From contig SLMS01000182.1 in NCBI GenBank assembly GCA_007133495.1, positions 1-32,651 of the forward strand: DNA of 32,651 nt. The letters are read 5' to 3'. A program made the position numbers and the translations under genes. Under the pieces are notes generated by a model. It did not search any database, was not told where the DNA came from, and saw only the letters and a list, made by a program, of their open reading frames with translations. Origin of the DNA: Candidatus Sumerlaeota bacterium. GTDB lineage: Bacteria; Sumerlaeota; Sumerlaeia; SLMS01. Positions 24,587 through 31,559 of this stretch are shown here, one piece after another (the first letter of the stretch is position 1; each line of letters opens with the position of its first letter).

Positions 24587-25333
24587 TCAGTCCCCGCTTC
24601 TTCGGCAGAACAGCAGCTCGCTCTGAAAAACGACAAGCGTACGAGACGAAGGGCGGAAGATGAAGGGCATGCTGCTGCCGCGGAGAACCTCCCAATGCGG
24701 AGAGTCGCGGAAAAACGCGGAAAGCTCGTGCTTCCAGTGCCGGCGTGGGCTGAACTCCTCGTGCCAGTCGAGCGGACTGGAAATGGCGAGGGAGCCTTCC
24801 GGGCGGGTGAGGCGCGCCAGCAATTCGGGGAGAATATGGGGCTCGGGTACGTGATCGATCACATTGAGGCAGGCAACCAGGCCGAAAAGTGTGCCGTTTC
24901 GCTCCATTTCAGGGGCGAATTCCTCGAGCGTGACCGCCCGGACGTCCACCGCCGACGCTGCCCCGCAGGAAAGTCCGGTTGGATGAGTGACACGGAAACG
25001 CTGCACGGTGCCGGAGTCTCCGCTGCAGGGAATCCGGCCTTCGGTGGCATCCGGCGCGAAGAGCCAAAGGAGGAGGTCCGCCTTGGCGGCCATGGGCTCG
25101 CAGGGCACGGCGCGGCGGAAGTGCCCCCCCTCACGGAGCAACTCCCACAGGAACCGGCGGCAACCGGCGCCGGCATCCAGCGCCGGGAAGGGCGAGTGGA
25201 TGCGCCCGGGCGGAGGACCGTCCGTGCTGCGGAGGAACCGTTCGGGAGGGCTGGAGGAGGCCGGGAACAACACGTCCGACCAGTCGTGCTCGATGCCCGC
25301 GGCGAGGATGCTCTCCTCTGGAGGCCGCTTCAC
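24587..25333 (-). CDS. SAM-dependent methyltransferase-like protein
   Basis: This is a 248-residue soluble protein. A class I methyltransferase pattern is visible: motif I as ALDAGAGCRRFLWELL (Asp53 and the glycines to 57), then a charged mid-region, FGLVACLNVIDHVPEPHIL matching motif IV, and LTRPEGSLAISSPLDWHEEF matching the beta-strand 5 region, as in proteins that methylate small molecules or lipids. The substrate is unknown. The start is GTG 25333, with GAGGAG (25343-25348, minus strand) nine bases upstream. A long plus-strand frame covers the same DNA, but it has no recognisable content here. The gene lies head to head with the metalloprotease gene, and their 5' ends probably overlap. 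Confidence 0.7.
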   Translation of the reverse strand: MKRPPEESILAAGIEHDWSDVLFPASSSPPERFLRSTDGPPPGRIHSPFPALDAGAGCRRFLWELLREGGHFRRAVPCEPMAAKADLLLWLFAPDATEGRIPCSGDSGTVQRFRVTHPTGLSCGAASAVDVRAVTLEEFAPEMERNGTLFGLVACLNVIDHVPEPHILPELLARLTRPEGSLAISSPLDWHEEFSPRRHWKHELSAFFRDSPHWEVLRGSSMPFIFRPSSRTLVVFQSELLFCRRSGD

Positions 25334-26311
25334 TGGCTGGTGCTCCTCGCGGCGTGCGTGGGATTCCTTCTCGCGGGGGACGCGGCGCTGGCCGTGGAGG
25401 TGGACCGGGATACCCCGCCAGCGTTCGAGGTCATCGGACTGGACGACCGGCCGGGGCTCAAGGACTCCGTCCGCCTTTCAGCCCAGCGCGCCCGCCGCGC
25501 CATCCTCGAGCATTCGGGGCTGGACTGGGAGGGCACCGCTCGGATCATCTGGGCGGAGGAGCAGGCGTTCCTCCGCCAGACCGGCTTTCATCCGGAAAAC
25601 GCCGCGGCCGCCGCGCGCCCGAGCGACATGACGATCTGGATCAACGCGCGGGCCTGGCAGCGCTCCACCCCCCACCAGCAGCAGGAGACGATGACCCACG
25701 AGTGCGGACACCTGCTGCTCGGCACGCTCCCCGGGGGGCGCGACCTGCCGCTTTGGGCCAATGAAGGCATCGTAATGCACCTGGCCGGGCAGTGGTCCAC
25801 AGAGGAGCACCTGCGGCTGCTCACCGCGCACACCTTCGGGCAGTTGCCGCGCCTGGCGGACCTTGAGGAGGGCTTCCCGCGCGACGGGCCGTCGCAGTCG
25901 CTCGCCTACCGGATGAGCTACGCGGCCATCTCGGTCGTGGCGCAGAATTATGGCGACGATCCCGGGGAGGTGCGCCGGCTCGTGCAGCGGCTCGCCGATC
26001 CCATACTCGGGCCGCGGCTGGCGGATGAGTTTTGGGATGAGTTCCGCCGCGAGGGCTGGCAACGTGCCACCGAGCGTTCACTTGGGACGCGATTCACAAC
26101 GGCGGTGATTGTCATGACCGGTACCAGCGCGATTTTCCTCATGATAGCGATACTCGTAATCGTTGCGTTCATCGCGGTGAAAAAACGCCGTGCAGAGCGC
26201 GCCGCCGAGATGGAGGAGGACGAGGCCTGGGCCGAAAGCCTCACGGAAGACGACATACAGGATATATACGGCGACCGGGAAGAGCGCTGGGACCCGGACG
26301 AACGGGAGTAA
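25286..26311 (+). CDS. Membrane-anchored zinc metalloprotease (peptidase MA-like)
   Basis: This 341-residue protein has a signal sequence (WLVLLAACVGFLLAGDAALA) and a gluzincin active site: HECGH at 138-142 (two zinc His and catalytic Glu139) in QETMTHECGHLLLG, with a third ligand Glu160 in WANEGIVMHLAG. A membrane span near 275-300 (VIVMTGTSAIFLMIAILVIV) and a charged cytosolic tail follow. It should cut proteins on the outer face of the inner membrane. The start is uncertain: GTG 25286 gives a better signal with a charged n-region, while GTG 25340 is the next possible; neither has a strong ribosome site close by. The first choice overlaps the 5' end of the methyltransferase-like gene on the other strand by 48 bases. 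Confidence 0.82.
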   Translation: MLDARGEDALLWRPLHWLVLLAACVGFLLAGDAALAVEVDRDTPPAFEVIGLDDRPGLKDSVRLSAQRARRAILEHSGLDWEGTARIIWAEEQAFLRQTGFHPENAAAAARPSDMTIWINARAWQRSTPHQQQETMTHECGHLLLGTLPGGRDLPLWANEGIVMHLAGQWSTEEHLRLLTAHTFGQLPRLADLEEGFPRDGPSQSLAYRMSYAAISVVAQNYGDDPGEVRRLVQRLADPILGPRLADEFWDEFRREGWQRATERSLGTRFTTAVIVMTGTSAIFLMIAILVIVAFIAVKKRRAERAAEMEEDEAWAESLTEDDIQDIYGDREERWDPDERE

Positions 26312-26466
26312 CGCAAAGCGGATGCTGAATTGAAAGTGATGCCTCGTGCCAGACGGGGAGGCGCAATGGAACTGGCGGCCTTGCAACGGAATTGTATAGA
26401 CAGACTGCAGTTTTGGCCCCTCTCCGGTGAAAAGCCCACCGGCAGCCGTTGCCATCCAAAATAGCG

Positions 26467-26506
26467 ATCCCCCGGATGGCGGAAGGCTCCGCAACGTCCG
26501 GGGGAT
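26467..26506 (-). terminator. Hairpin downstream of ald
   Basis: ATCCCCCGGA (26467-26476) pairs with TCCGGGGGAT (26497-26506), and a nested GCGGA/TCCGC pair lies inside. Reading on the minus strand it comes 40 bases after the alanine dehydrogenase stop and is followed by CGCTATTTTGG, a short T run. It could end transcripts from ald; on the plus strand the following bases are GCAATTATT, so it may also act on the metalloprotease transcript. Confidence 0.55.
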
Positions 26507-26545
26507 GCAATTATTCGTGGCCGGGACAGCGCCCTGCGGGTCCGT

Positions 26546-27658
26546 CTAGTCCAGCACCTCAGACACCGGCGTGTAGGACATGTCGAAGGCCTCGGCGACG
26601 CCGGGGTGGGTGACCTTGCCGTTGGCGACGTTGACGCCGTCCTGGAGCATGGGGCGGTGCCGGACGCAGTCGGGCCAGCCGTCGTCGGCGATCTGGAGCA
26701 GGATGCCCTGTGTGGCGTTCGTCAGCGCGAACGTTGAGGTGCGCGCCACCGCCCCGGGCATATTCGTCACGCAGTAGTGCATGATGCCCTGCTCTTCGAA
26801 GACGGGATCGCTGTGGGTGGTGGGGCGGGTGGTTTCGAAGCAACCGCCCTGGTCCACCGCCACGTCCACAAGCAGTGAGCCCCGCGGCATCATGGACAGG
26901 TGTTCGCGGCGGATGATCTTCGGGGCGCGCCGGCCGGAGATGTAGACACCCCCGATCACCACGTCCACACGCTGAAGCTGGTCGGCGACGGCCAGTTCGT
27001 TCGAGTAAAGCGTGGAGACGTTTTTCGGCATCACGTCGTCGAGGTATCGGAGCCGTTCCAGATTCACGTCCAGCATGGTCACGCGGGCGCCCATGCCGGC
27101 GGCGATCTTGGCGGCGTTGGTGCCGACGACGCCGCCGCCAATGACCATTACGCGGGCGGATTTGACGCCGGGCACGCCGCCGAGCAGCGTCCCCCGGCCG
27201 CCCATGGTGCGCTCAAGGTACTTGGCGCCCTGCTGGATGGAGAGCCTGCCGGCGATCTCGCTCATCGGGGTGAGCAGCGGGTGCCCGCCCGGGCCGCTCA
27301 CCGTTTCGTAGGCGATGCAGACCGACCCGCTGTTGACCATCGCCTCGGTCAGTTGGCGCGAGGAGGCGAAGTGGAAATACTCGAACATAATATGTTCGGG
27401 GCGGACCATTTTGTACTCGGCGGGTACCGGCTCCTTGACCTTCACGATCAGCTTTGCCCGCTCGAAGACCTCCTCGGCGTTCGGAGCGATTTCTGCCCCG
27501 GCAGCCTTGTAATCCTCATCGGGAATGCCAGAGCCGAGCCCCGCCCCCTGCTGGACCACCACGCGGTGCCCGCGCAGGGTCAGTTCCTTCACCCCCGCGG
27601 GGACTACTGCCACGCGATACTCCTGGTCCTTCACTTCTTTCGGAACACCGATGATCAT
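26546..27658 (-). CDS. ald: Alanine dehydrogenase
   Basis: This 370-residue enzyme reversibly converts L-alanine and NAD+ to pyruvate, ammonia and NADH in the cytosol, letting the cell use alanine or assimilate ammonium. The substrate-binding residues are present at the usual places: Arg15 in EYRVAVVP, Lys75 in VKVKEPVP and His96 in YFHFA. The NAD-binding Rossmann motif is VMVIGGGVVGTNAA. MHYCVTNMPGAVARTST and the length agree with the family (about 370). GGAGAGGA on the minus strand supports ATG 27658. It is divergent from the exported protein gene. Two dyads with CGTTC-type arms lie between them and may be where it is regulated. Confidence 0.96.
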   Translation of the reverse strand: MIIGVPKEVKDQEYRVAVVPAGVKELTLRGHRVVVQQGAGLGSGIPDEDYKAAGAEIAPNAEEVFERAKLIVKVKEPVPAEYKMVRPEHIMFEYFHFASSRQLTEAMVNSGSVCIAYETVSGPGGHPLLTPMSEIAGRLSIQQGAKYLERTMGGRGTLLGGVPGVKSARVMVIGGGVVGTNAAKIAAGMGARVTMLDVNLERLRYLDDVMPKNVSTLYSNELAVADQLQRVDVVIGGVYISGRRAPKIIRREHLSMMPRGSLLVDVAVDQGGCFETTRPTTHSDPVFEEQGIMHYCVTNMPGAVARTSTFALTNATQGILLQIADDGWPDCVRHRPMLQDGVNVANGKVTHPGVAEAFDMSYTPVSEVLD

Positions 27659-27693
27659 CGCTGCGTCCTCTCCATGAATGTTTTGCCGTCGAA

Positions 27694-27710
27694 CCGTTCC
27701 AAGTGAACGG
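27694..27710. promoter_or_regulatory. Inverted repeat CCGTTC/GAACGG
   Basis: CCGTTC (27694-27699) and GAACGG (27705-27710) flank five bases (CAAGT), 36 bases upstream of the ald start. Its half-site CGTTC also begins the longer dyad at 27795. Either could be a protein-binding site; a leader hairpin is the alternative. Confidence 0.35.
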
Positions 27711-27794
27711 GTGAAGAAGCGGGAGGGTCAAGCCCCACGGTCCAACGCTCTGACGCGGACGGGTTGTCCCTTCATCCGTTGCGCCCGCCCGCCA

Positions 27795-27815
27795 CGTTCG
27801 ACCAATGGTCAAACG
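27795..27815. promoter_or_regulatory. Operator-like 21-bp dyad between divergent genes
   Basis: The left arm CGTTcGACCA and the right arm TGGTCaAACG are symmetric around a central A, with one mismatched pair of positions (20 bases, 9 of 10 pairs). The dyad lies 137 bases upstream of ald and 73 upstream of the exported protein gene. The size and symmetry are typical of operators for dimeric regulators, but no regulator gene is nearby. Confidence 0.45.
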
Positions 27816-27887
27816 CGCGCCGGGGCCCGCGGGTCACCTGTGTGTGCCTCCCTGAGCGCCAACGCATCACCACCGAGAAGGAACCCC

Positions 27888-29402
27888 ATGAGGACTTTGC
27901 TTGCCGCCGTGCTTACCGCCGCCCTCGCCGGTGGTTTCCTGCCGGGGAGCGGCCCCGCCCAGCCCGGCAACCTTGAGGAGCTGGAGTCGATGTTCCCGGA
28001 CGACTTCCGCCGGCTCGAACTCGGCTGGGAGCATTACCTCACCCCGCCGCTGTCCGATGCCGCGCATTTTGCCGCCTTCAACCTGCACCTGATCGCTGGC
28101 GTGCAGCCGGAAGACGAACCGCTCCGCCTCCACCGCCTGCGCATGGGAACGGCCGGGTTCCGCGACGAGGCGGAACCGATGGCACTCGACGGTCTGCCGG
28201 ATGACTTTGTCCTGCAGGCCATGACCCCCAACCCCTACACGCAGTCCCTTGTCCTTGCCGGGCAGACTGCCGGCGGGCCGGCCGTTTTCGCCGCACCGCT
28301 CGATTCGGAGGCCGCGGTGGACGGGCCGTGGGAGCCGCTGGAGCAACTGCCGGAGGGCTTCGACGGCAACTTCTTCAAGGGCCACAGCTACGACGGGCAT
28401 TTGTTCCTCTTCTCGCGCCTTCCGCGCGGGGACCGCCCGGAGCTGGCCGCCCACACGATCAACCTCGGCCTGCCGGAGGAAATGCGCTCCTGGACCACGA
28501 TGCCCCCGCCTCCGCAGGTCCGCCGCGGCGACAGCCTGGTGATGCTGCGCAACCGGGTTTACCAGCTCGGCGGCGAGGTGCTTCCGGAGGGGGGCGGCGA
28601 GCCGCAACCGGGTCATGTGCCATTCCGCACCACCTACGAACCGCCAGATTTCACCGAATGGGAACGCATCTACCGCCCGGTGCCGGTACGCTACACGGAC
28701 ACGGTCGGCTTCGGTTACGGATCGGCGATCTTCCTCGCCCAGCGCACCTATGAAACCCCGGAACCGGAGGAGGGTGAAGAAGCCCCCGAACCGCCCAACG
28801 CCTTGGACCTCCAGGTCGCCATCGACGCGGGCGGTGGGGACTTGAGCCATTGGCGGACCCTGATCCTGGAGCATCCACCGGCAGAGGTCCGCTCCCTCGT
28901 CGTGGACCCGGGCTACGGGCGCCTCCTCCTGTTCGCTGAGCCGGAGGACGCGGACGAGGAGGAGCTGCGCATGAGCGCCTACCCCCTTCCCTCCTGGATG
29001 CCCGCGCGCACCCCATCCGACGAGGAGGCCGAGCGCGCCCACTACGCCAAACATGCCGTCGAACCGGCGCGGCTGCCGGTCGACACCCTCCTCAGCGGCA
29101 TGCAGGAGGAAGGGGCCCATGGGCTCATTATTATTCCCGGAGACGACGAGGATACCTCCCTCGACCTGCGCCTGCGCATGGGCTCAACCCGCCACCGCTA
29201 CCTGACCATGGGCACCATGTCGACTTTCCTGGAGGGCTCCCAGGCGCAGGAGGCGAGGAGCCGGTACAGCATCGGCCAGACCCCCGCATACATCATCCTC
29301 GACCCCAATGGCAACGAGGTCGGCCGCCACGAAGGAAGCATCCCGAGCAATGAGGAGCTTTTCCGCCTGACTTCGCCGCTCCGCTCCGGGAGCATTGATT
29401 GA
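27888..29402 (+). CDS. Exported protein with thioredoxin-fold-like C-terminus
   Basis: This is a 504-residue secreted protein. The signal peptide is about residues 1-25 (RTLLAAVLTAALAGGFLPG). Residues 40-370 have the look of a beta-propeller or Kelch-like region (LVMLRNRVYQLGGEVLPEGG and repeated Gly/Trp/Tyr turns). The last 100 residues resemble a thioredoxin fold without the CxxC pair: AHGLIIIPGDDEDTS, then RYSIGQTPAYIILDPNGNEV with the cis-proline. Its enzymatic role is unknown. The chosen ATG 27888 has GAGAAGGAA ahead of it; the frame opens upstream at 27678, but without signal-like content. It lies 49 bases before the next small gene and probably shares its transcript. Confidence 0.72.
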   Translation: MRTLLAAVLTAALAGGFLPGSGPAQPGNLEELESMFPDDFRRLELGWEHYLTPPLSDAAHFAAFNLHLIAGVQPEDEPLRLHRLRMGTAGFRDEAEPMALDGLPDDFVLQAMTPNPYTQSLVLAGQTAGGPAVFAAPLDSEAAVDGPWEPLEQLPEGFDGNFFKGHSYDGHLFLFSRLPRGDRPELAAHTINLGLPEEMRSWTTMPPPPQVRRGDSLVMLRNRVYQLGGEVLPEGGGEPQPGHVPFRTTYEPPDFTEWERIYRPVPVRYTDTVGFGYGSAIFLAQRTYETPEPEEGEEAPEPPNALDLQVAIDAGGGDLSHWRTLILEHPPAEVRSLVVDPGYGRLLLFAEPEDADEEELRMSAYPLPSWMPARTPSDEEAERAHYAKHAVEPARLPVDTLLSGMQEEGAHGLIIIPGDDEDTSLDLRLRMGSTRHRYLTMGTMSTFLEGSQAQEARSRYSIGQTPAYIILDPNGNEVGRHEGSIPSNEELFRLTSPLRSGSID

Positions 29403-29436
29403 CCGCCAAGGGCGCCACAGGCCCTCACTCAGGCGG
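29403..29436 (+). promoter_or_regulatory. Two-part hairpin just before the next ribosome site
   Basis: CCGCC (29403-29407) pairs with GGCGG (29432-29436), and AGGGC (29409-29413) with GCCCT (29421-29425). The hairpin ends just before the AAGGAGG site at 29439-29445, so it may hold it open or limit its translation. It is short and may also occur by chance. Confidence 0.35.
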
Positions 29437-29451
29437 CAAGGAGGTTCCTCA

Positions 29452-29751
29452 ATGTACCGTGACAAACTGATGCCCGGAGCCATTCTGCTCCTGGCCGTCG
29501 CGCTGCTTTTCAATGGCGTGGCGCTGCTCTCCCGCCCCGATCCACAAGCCCGGGGGATTGCCCCTGCACCTTTGGCCGCCGCGGACCAGACGGGCCCACG
29601 CATCGACCCGCCCATCTACTACCTCTCCCGCAACACCTACTTCATCACGGCGGGAAGCGACGGGCGGGAGGTCCACCTGTGGTTCTACAACCACAGCCCC
29701 GTCATGCGGCAGAACTCGATCGAGCACGTGCTCTCCGAACGGACCCGCTGA
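29452..29751 (+). CDS. Small membrane-anchored protein of unknown function
   Basis: This is a 99-residue protein with one span at about residues 8-27 (GAILLLAVALLFNGVALLSR), a Pro/Ala linker, and a compact soluble end containing PPIYYLSRNTYFITAGSDGR and EVHLWFYNHSPVM. Its domain probably faces the periplasm. I recall similar small proteins in Planctomycetes-like genomes, but no function is known to me. ATG 29452 follows a near-perfect AAGGAGG; the upstream frame to 29395 has no support. It is probably cotranscribed with the exported protein gene before it. Confidence 0.75.
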   Translation: MYRDKLMPGAILLLAVALLFNGVALLSRPDPQARGIAPAPLAAADQTGPRIDPPIYYLSRNTYFITAGSDGREVHLWFYNHSPVMRQNSIEHVLSERTR

Positions 29752-29757
29752 TCCCGG

Positions 29758-29790
29758 GGGAAAAACCGGATTTCCCGCTCGCTCCCGAGC
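29758..29790 (+). terminator. Tandem hairpins after the small membrane protein gene
   Basis: GGGAAA (29758-29763) pairs with TTTCCC (29771-29776), and GCTCG (29777-29781) with CGAGC (29786-29790), starting 6 bases after the stop codon. No T tract follows, so it may slow or end transcription before folC only in part. Confidence 0.4.
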
Positions 29791-29870
29791 AGGCGCGGGG
29801 CTTGCACCACAGCCATGTGGGCCCGTAAAAGCGCGCCCATCCGGCTACCCCCACGACGCGAGACCGTCCT

Positions 29871-31292
29871 TTGATCATCGACCGATTGCTCGACCTGGAG
29901 AAAGCCCCCGCGGCACGCAGCTACGGCGCCAATGAATACAATCTGGACCGCTACCGAGCGCTGCTCGAGTCGCTCGCCAATCCGCAGCAGGGGCTCGGCT
30001 TCCTCCACGTCGCCGGCACCAAGGGCAAAGGGTCCACCTGCGCGATGGCCGAGGCGATGCTCTCCGGCCTCGGCCACCCCACCGCGTTCTATTCCAGCCC
30101 GCACCTGGAGCACTTCGGCGAGCGCTTCCGGCTCGATGGCATCCCCCTGACGGCCGCGGAGTTCGAGGCCGCTCTCCAGTCCTTCTTTGATCTCCTGCCG
30201 CCGGAAGTGCGGGCGACCTTCGAGGGGCCGCACTCCTACCGCACCGTCTTCGAAACGCTGACGGCCCTCGCCCTGATCGAATTCCGCAAGGGCCGCGACG
30301 CCGCCCGGGCAGCCGGGCGCAAGCCTCAGGTCATTTGCTGGGAAACGGGCCTTGGCGGCCGGCTGGACTGCACGAACGTGGTGGACCCGCTGGTCACGGC
30401 AATCACGACGCTCGGGATGGACCACTGCCGCCTGCTCGGCGACCGGATCGAGCAGATCGCGGCTGAAAAGGCAGGCATCGTCAAGCCGGGCCGGCCGGTG
30501 ATCGTTGGCCGGCAAAAACCGGAGTACCACGACGCCGTCTGGCCGGTGCTGGTGAGCCGCGCCGCGGAGATGGGCGCGCCGGTCGTCCGCGCATGGGAGC
30601 ACAACCCCGTGCTCGCCTCCCGGCCCGTGCCGGAGGGCCAGGTCGTCCGGATGCGCTTCCCGGACGGCGCCGAGGCCGAGGGGTTGCTGCCACTGCGGGG
30701 CGGCTTCCAACTCGGGAACCTGGAAGTGGCTGTGGCCTCGTGCTGGTACGCGCTGCGGGCGCTCGGGCTGCCGGCGCCGTCGGGGGAAGCGCTGCTCGCG
30801 GGACTGACCGGGACGAGCTGGCCCGCGCGGTTCGAGGTGGTGGAACGGACGGGCCGGCCGGCGCTGGTGCTCGACGGGGCGCACTGCCCGCTGAGCGCGG
30901 AGGCACTCGGCCGCGAGGCGGGGCGCTGGCTGGCCGCGCGTGGCGAGGACCGCGCCGTGCTCCTCTGGGCCATGCAAAGGGACAAGGACCACGCGGCGTT
31001 CCTGCGCGCACTCCGGGCGGGGCTCGGGAACGGTACACGTATAGACAGGGCGGTAACCTATCCCGTGGTGAGCGTGCGGGGCGCGGCGCCGGAGGAGCTG
31101 GCCGCAGTAGCACGTAAGGCGGGACTGGAGGCGGAAGCAGCGGCTGATGCGCAGAGCGCGCTCCGCCTTGCGGAAAGTGCCGGCCTGCCGGTCATCGCCG
31201 CGGGGAGCCTCTATACGCCGGCGGTGCTGCGGCGCGCGGCAGTGACCCCCCGAGAGGAGCAACCCGGCGCCAATGCACTCCCACGACTTTGA
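29871..31292 (+). CDS. folC: Bifunctional folylpolyglutamate/dihydrofolate synthase
   Basis: This 473-residue Mur-ligase-family enzyme adds glutamate to folates (and may join glutamate to dihydropteroate), using ATP in the cytosol. The P-loop is GTKGKGST at 49-56, with SSPHLEHFGERFRLDG as the next family block, WETGLGGRLDCTNVV and TTLGMDHCRLLGDRIEQIA later. The C-terminal domain has LVLDGAHCP at about 330. The start is TTG 29871 without a clear ribosome site, but homology begins right after it and no better start lies downstream. The final 20 bases overlap the start of a small gene. Length is near the family's usual 420-450, with a slightly longer tail. Confidence 0.93.
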   Translation: MIIDRLLDLEKAPAARSYGANEYNLDRYRALLESLANPQQGLGFLHVAGTKGKGSTCAMAEAMLSGLGHPTAFYSSPHLEHFGERFRLDGIPLTAAEFEAALQSFFDLLPPEVRATFEGPHSYRTVFETLTALALIEFRKGRDAARAAGRKPQVICWETGLGGRLDCTNVVDPLVTAITTLGMDHCRLLGDRIEQIAAEKAGIVKPGRPVIVGRQKPEYHDAVWPVLVSRAAEMGAPVVRAWEHNPVLASRPVPEGQVVRMRFPDGAEAEGLLPLRGGFQLGNLEVAVASCWYALRALGLPAPSGEALLAGLTGTSWPARFEVVERTGRPALVLDGAHCPLSAEALGREAGRWLAARGEDRAVLLWAMQRDKDHAAFLRALRAGLGNGTRIDRAVTYPVVSVRGAAPEELAAVARKAGLEAEAAADAQSALRLAESAGLPVIAAGSLYTPAVLRRAAVTPREEQPGANALPRL

Positions 31293-31521
31293 ATTGCTCT
31301 CCGAGGAGAGCGGCCCCGCCGGCACGCGCGTGTTCGAGGTTCGCATTTCCGCCGCAGGGCTTGTGCGCCGTTACGAGTATGATCCAGTGGGAGATAATAT
31401 ACAGCTTGCCGGGGACAAGGAGCCTCTCCTCGTCGGCGGCCACGATATGACCTCCATCATCGGCAAGCGGGTGCGGGAGTGGCTCCGGACCGAAGTCCTC
31501 GACTCCGGCCGGCAGCAATAA
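31273..31521 (+). CDS. Small hypothetical protein overlapping folC
   Basis: This is an 82-residue soluble protein without signal or membrane span; it has alternating hydrophobic strands (TRVFEVRISAAGLVRRYEY) and then a short helix (MTSIIGKRVREWLRTEVL). I do not recognise its family. Its start lies in the last 20 bases of folC in another frame, with GAGAGGAG at 31252-31259, so it is translated from the same message. The ATG and ribosome site, and codon pattern like its neighbours, support it being real. Confidence 0.6.
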   Translation: MHSHDFELLSEESGPAGTRVFEVRISAAGLVRRYEYDPVGDNIQLAGDKEPLLVGGHDMTSIIGKRVREWLRTEVLDSGRQQ

Positions 31522-31559
31522 GCGAATTAATTCGCCACGGAGCATCCTGGGAGTCTGAA

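Noticed and set aside
24578-25285. Plus-strand upstream extension of the metalloprotease
   Set aside because: The extra 236 residues have no domain pattern and lie antisense to a methyltransferase-like gene with motif I and a good ribosome site.
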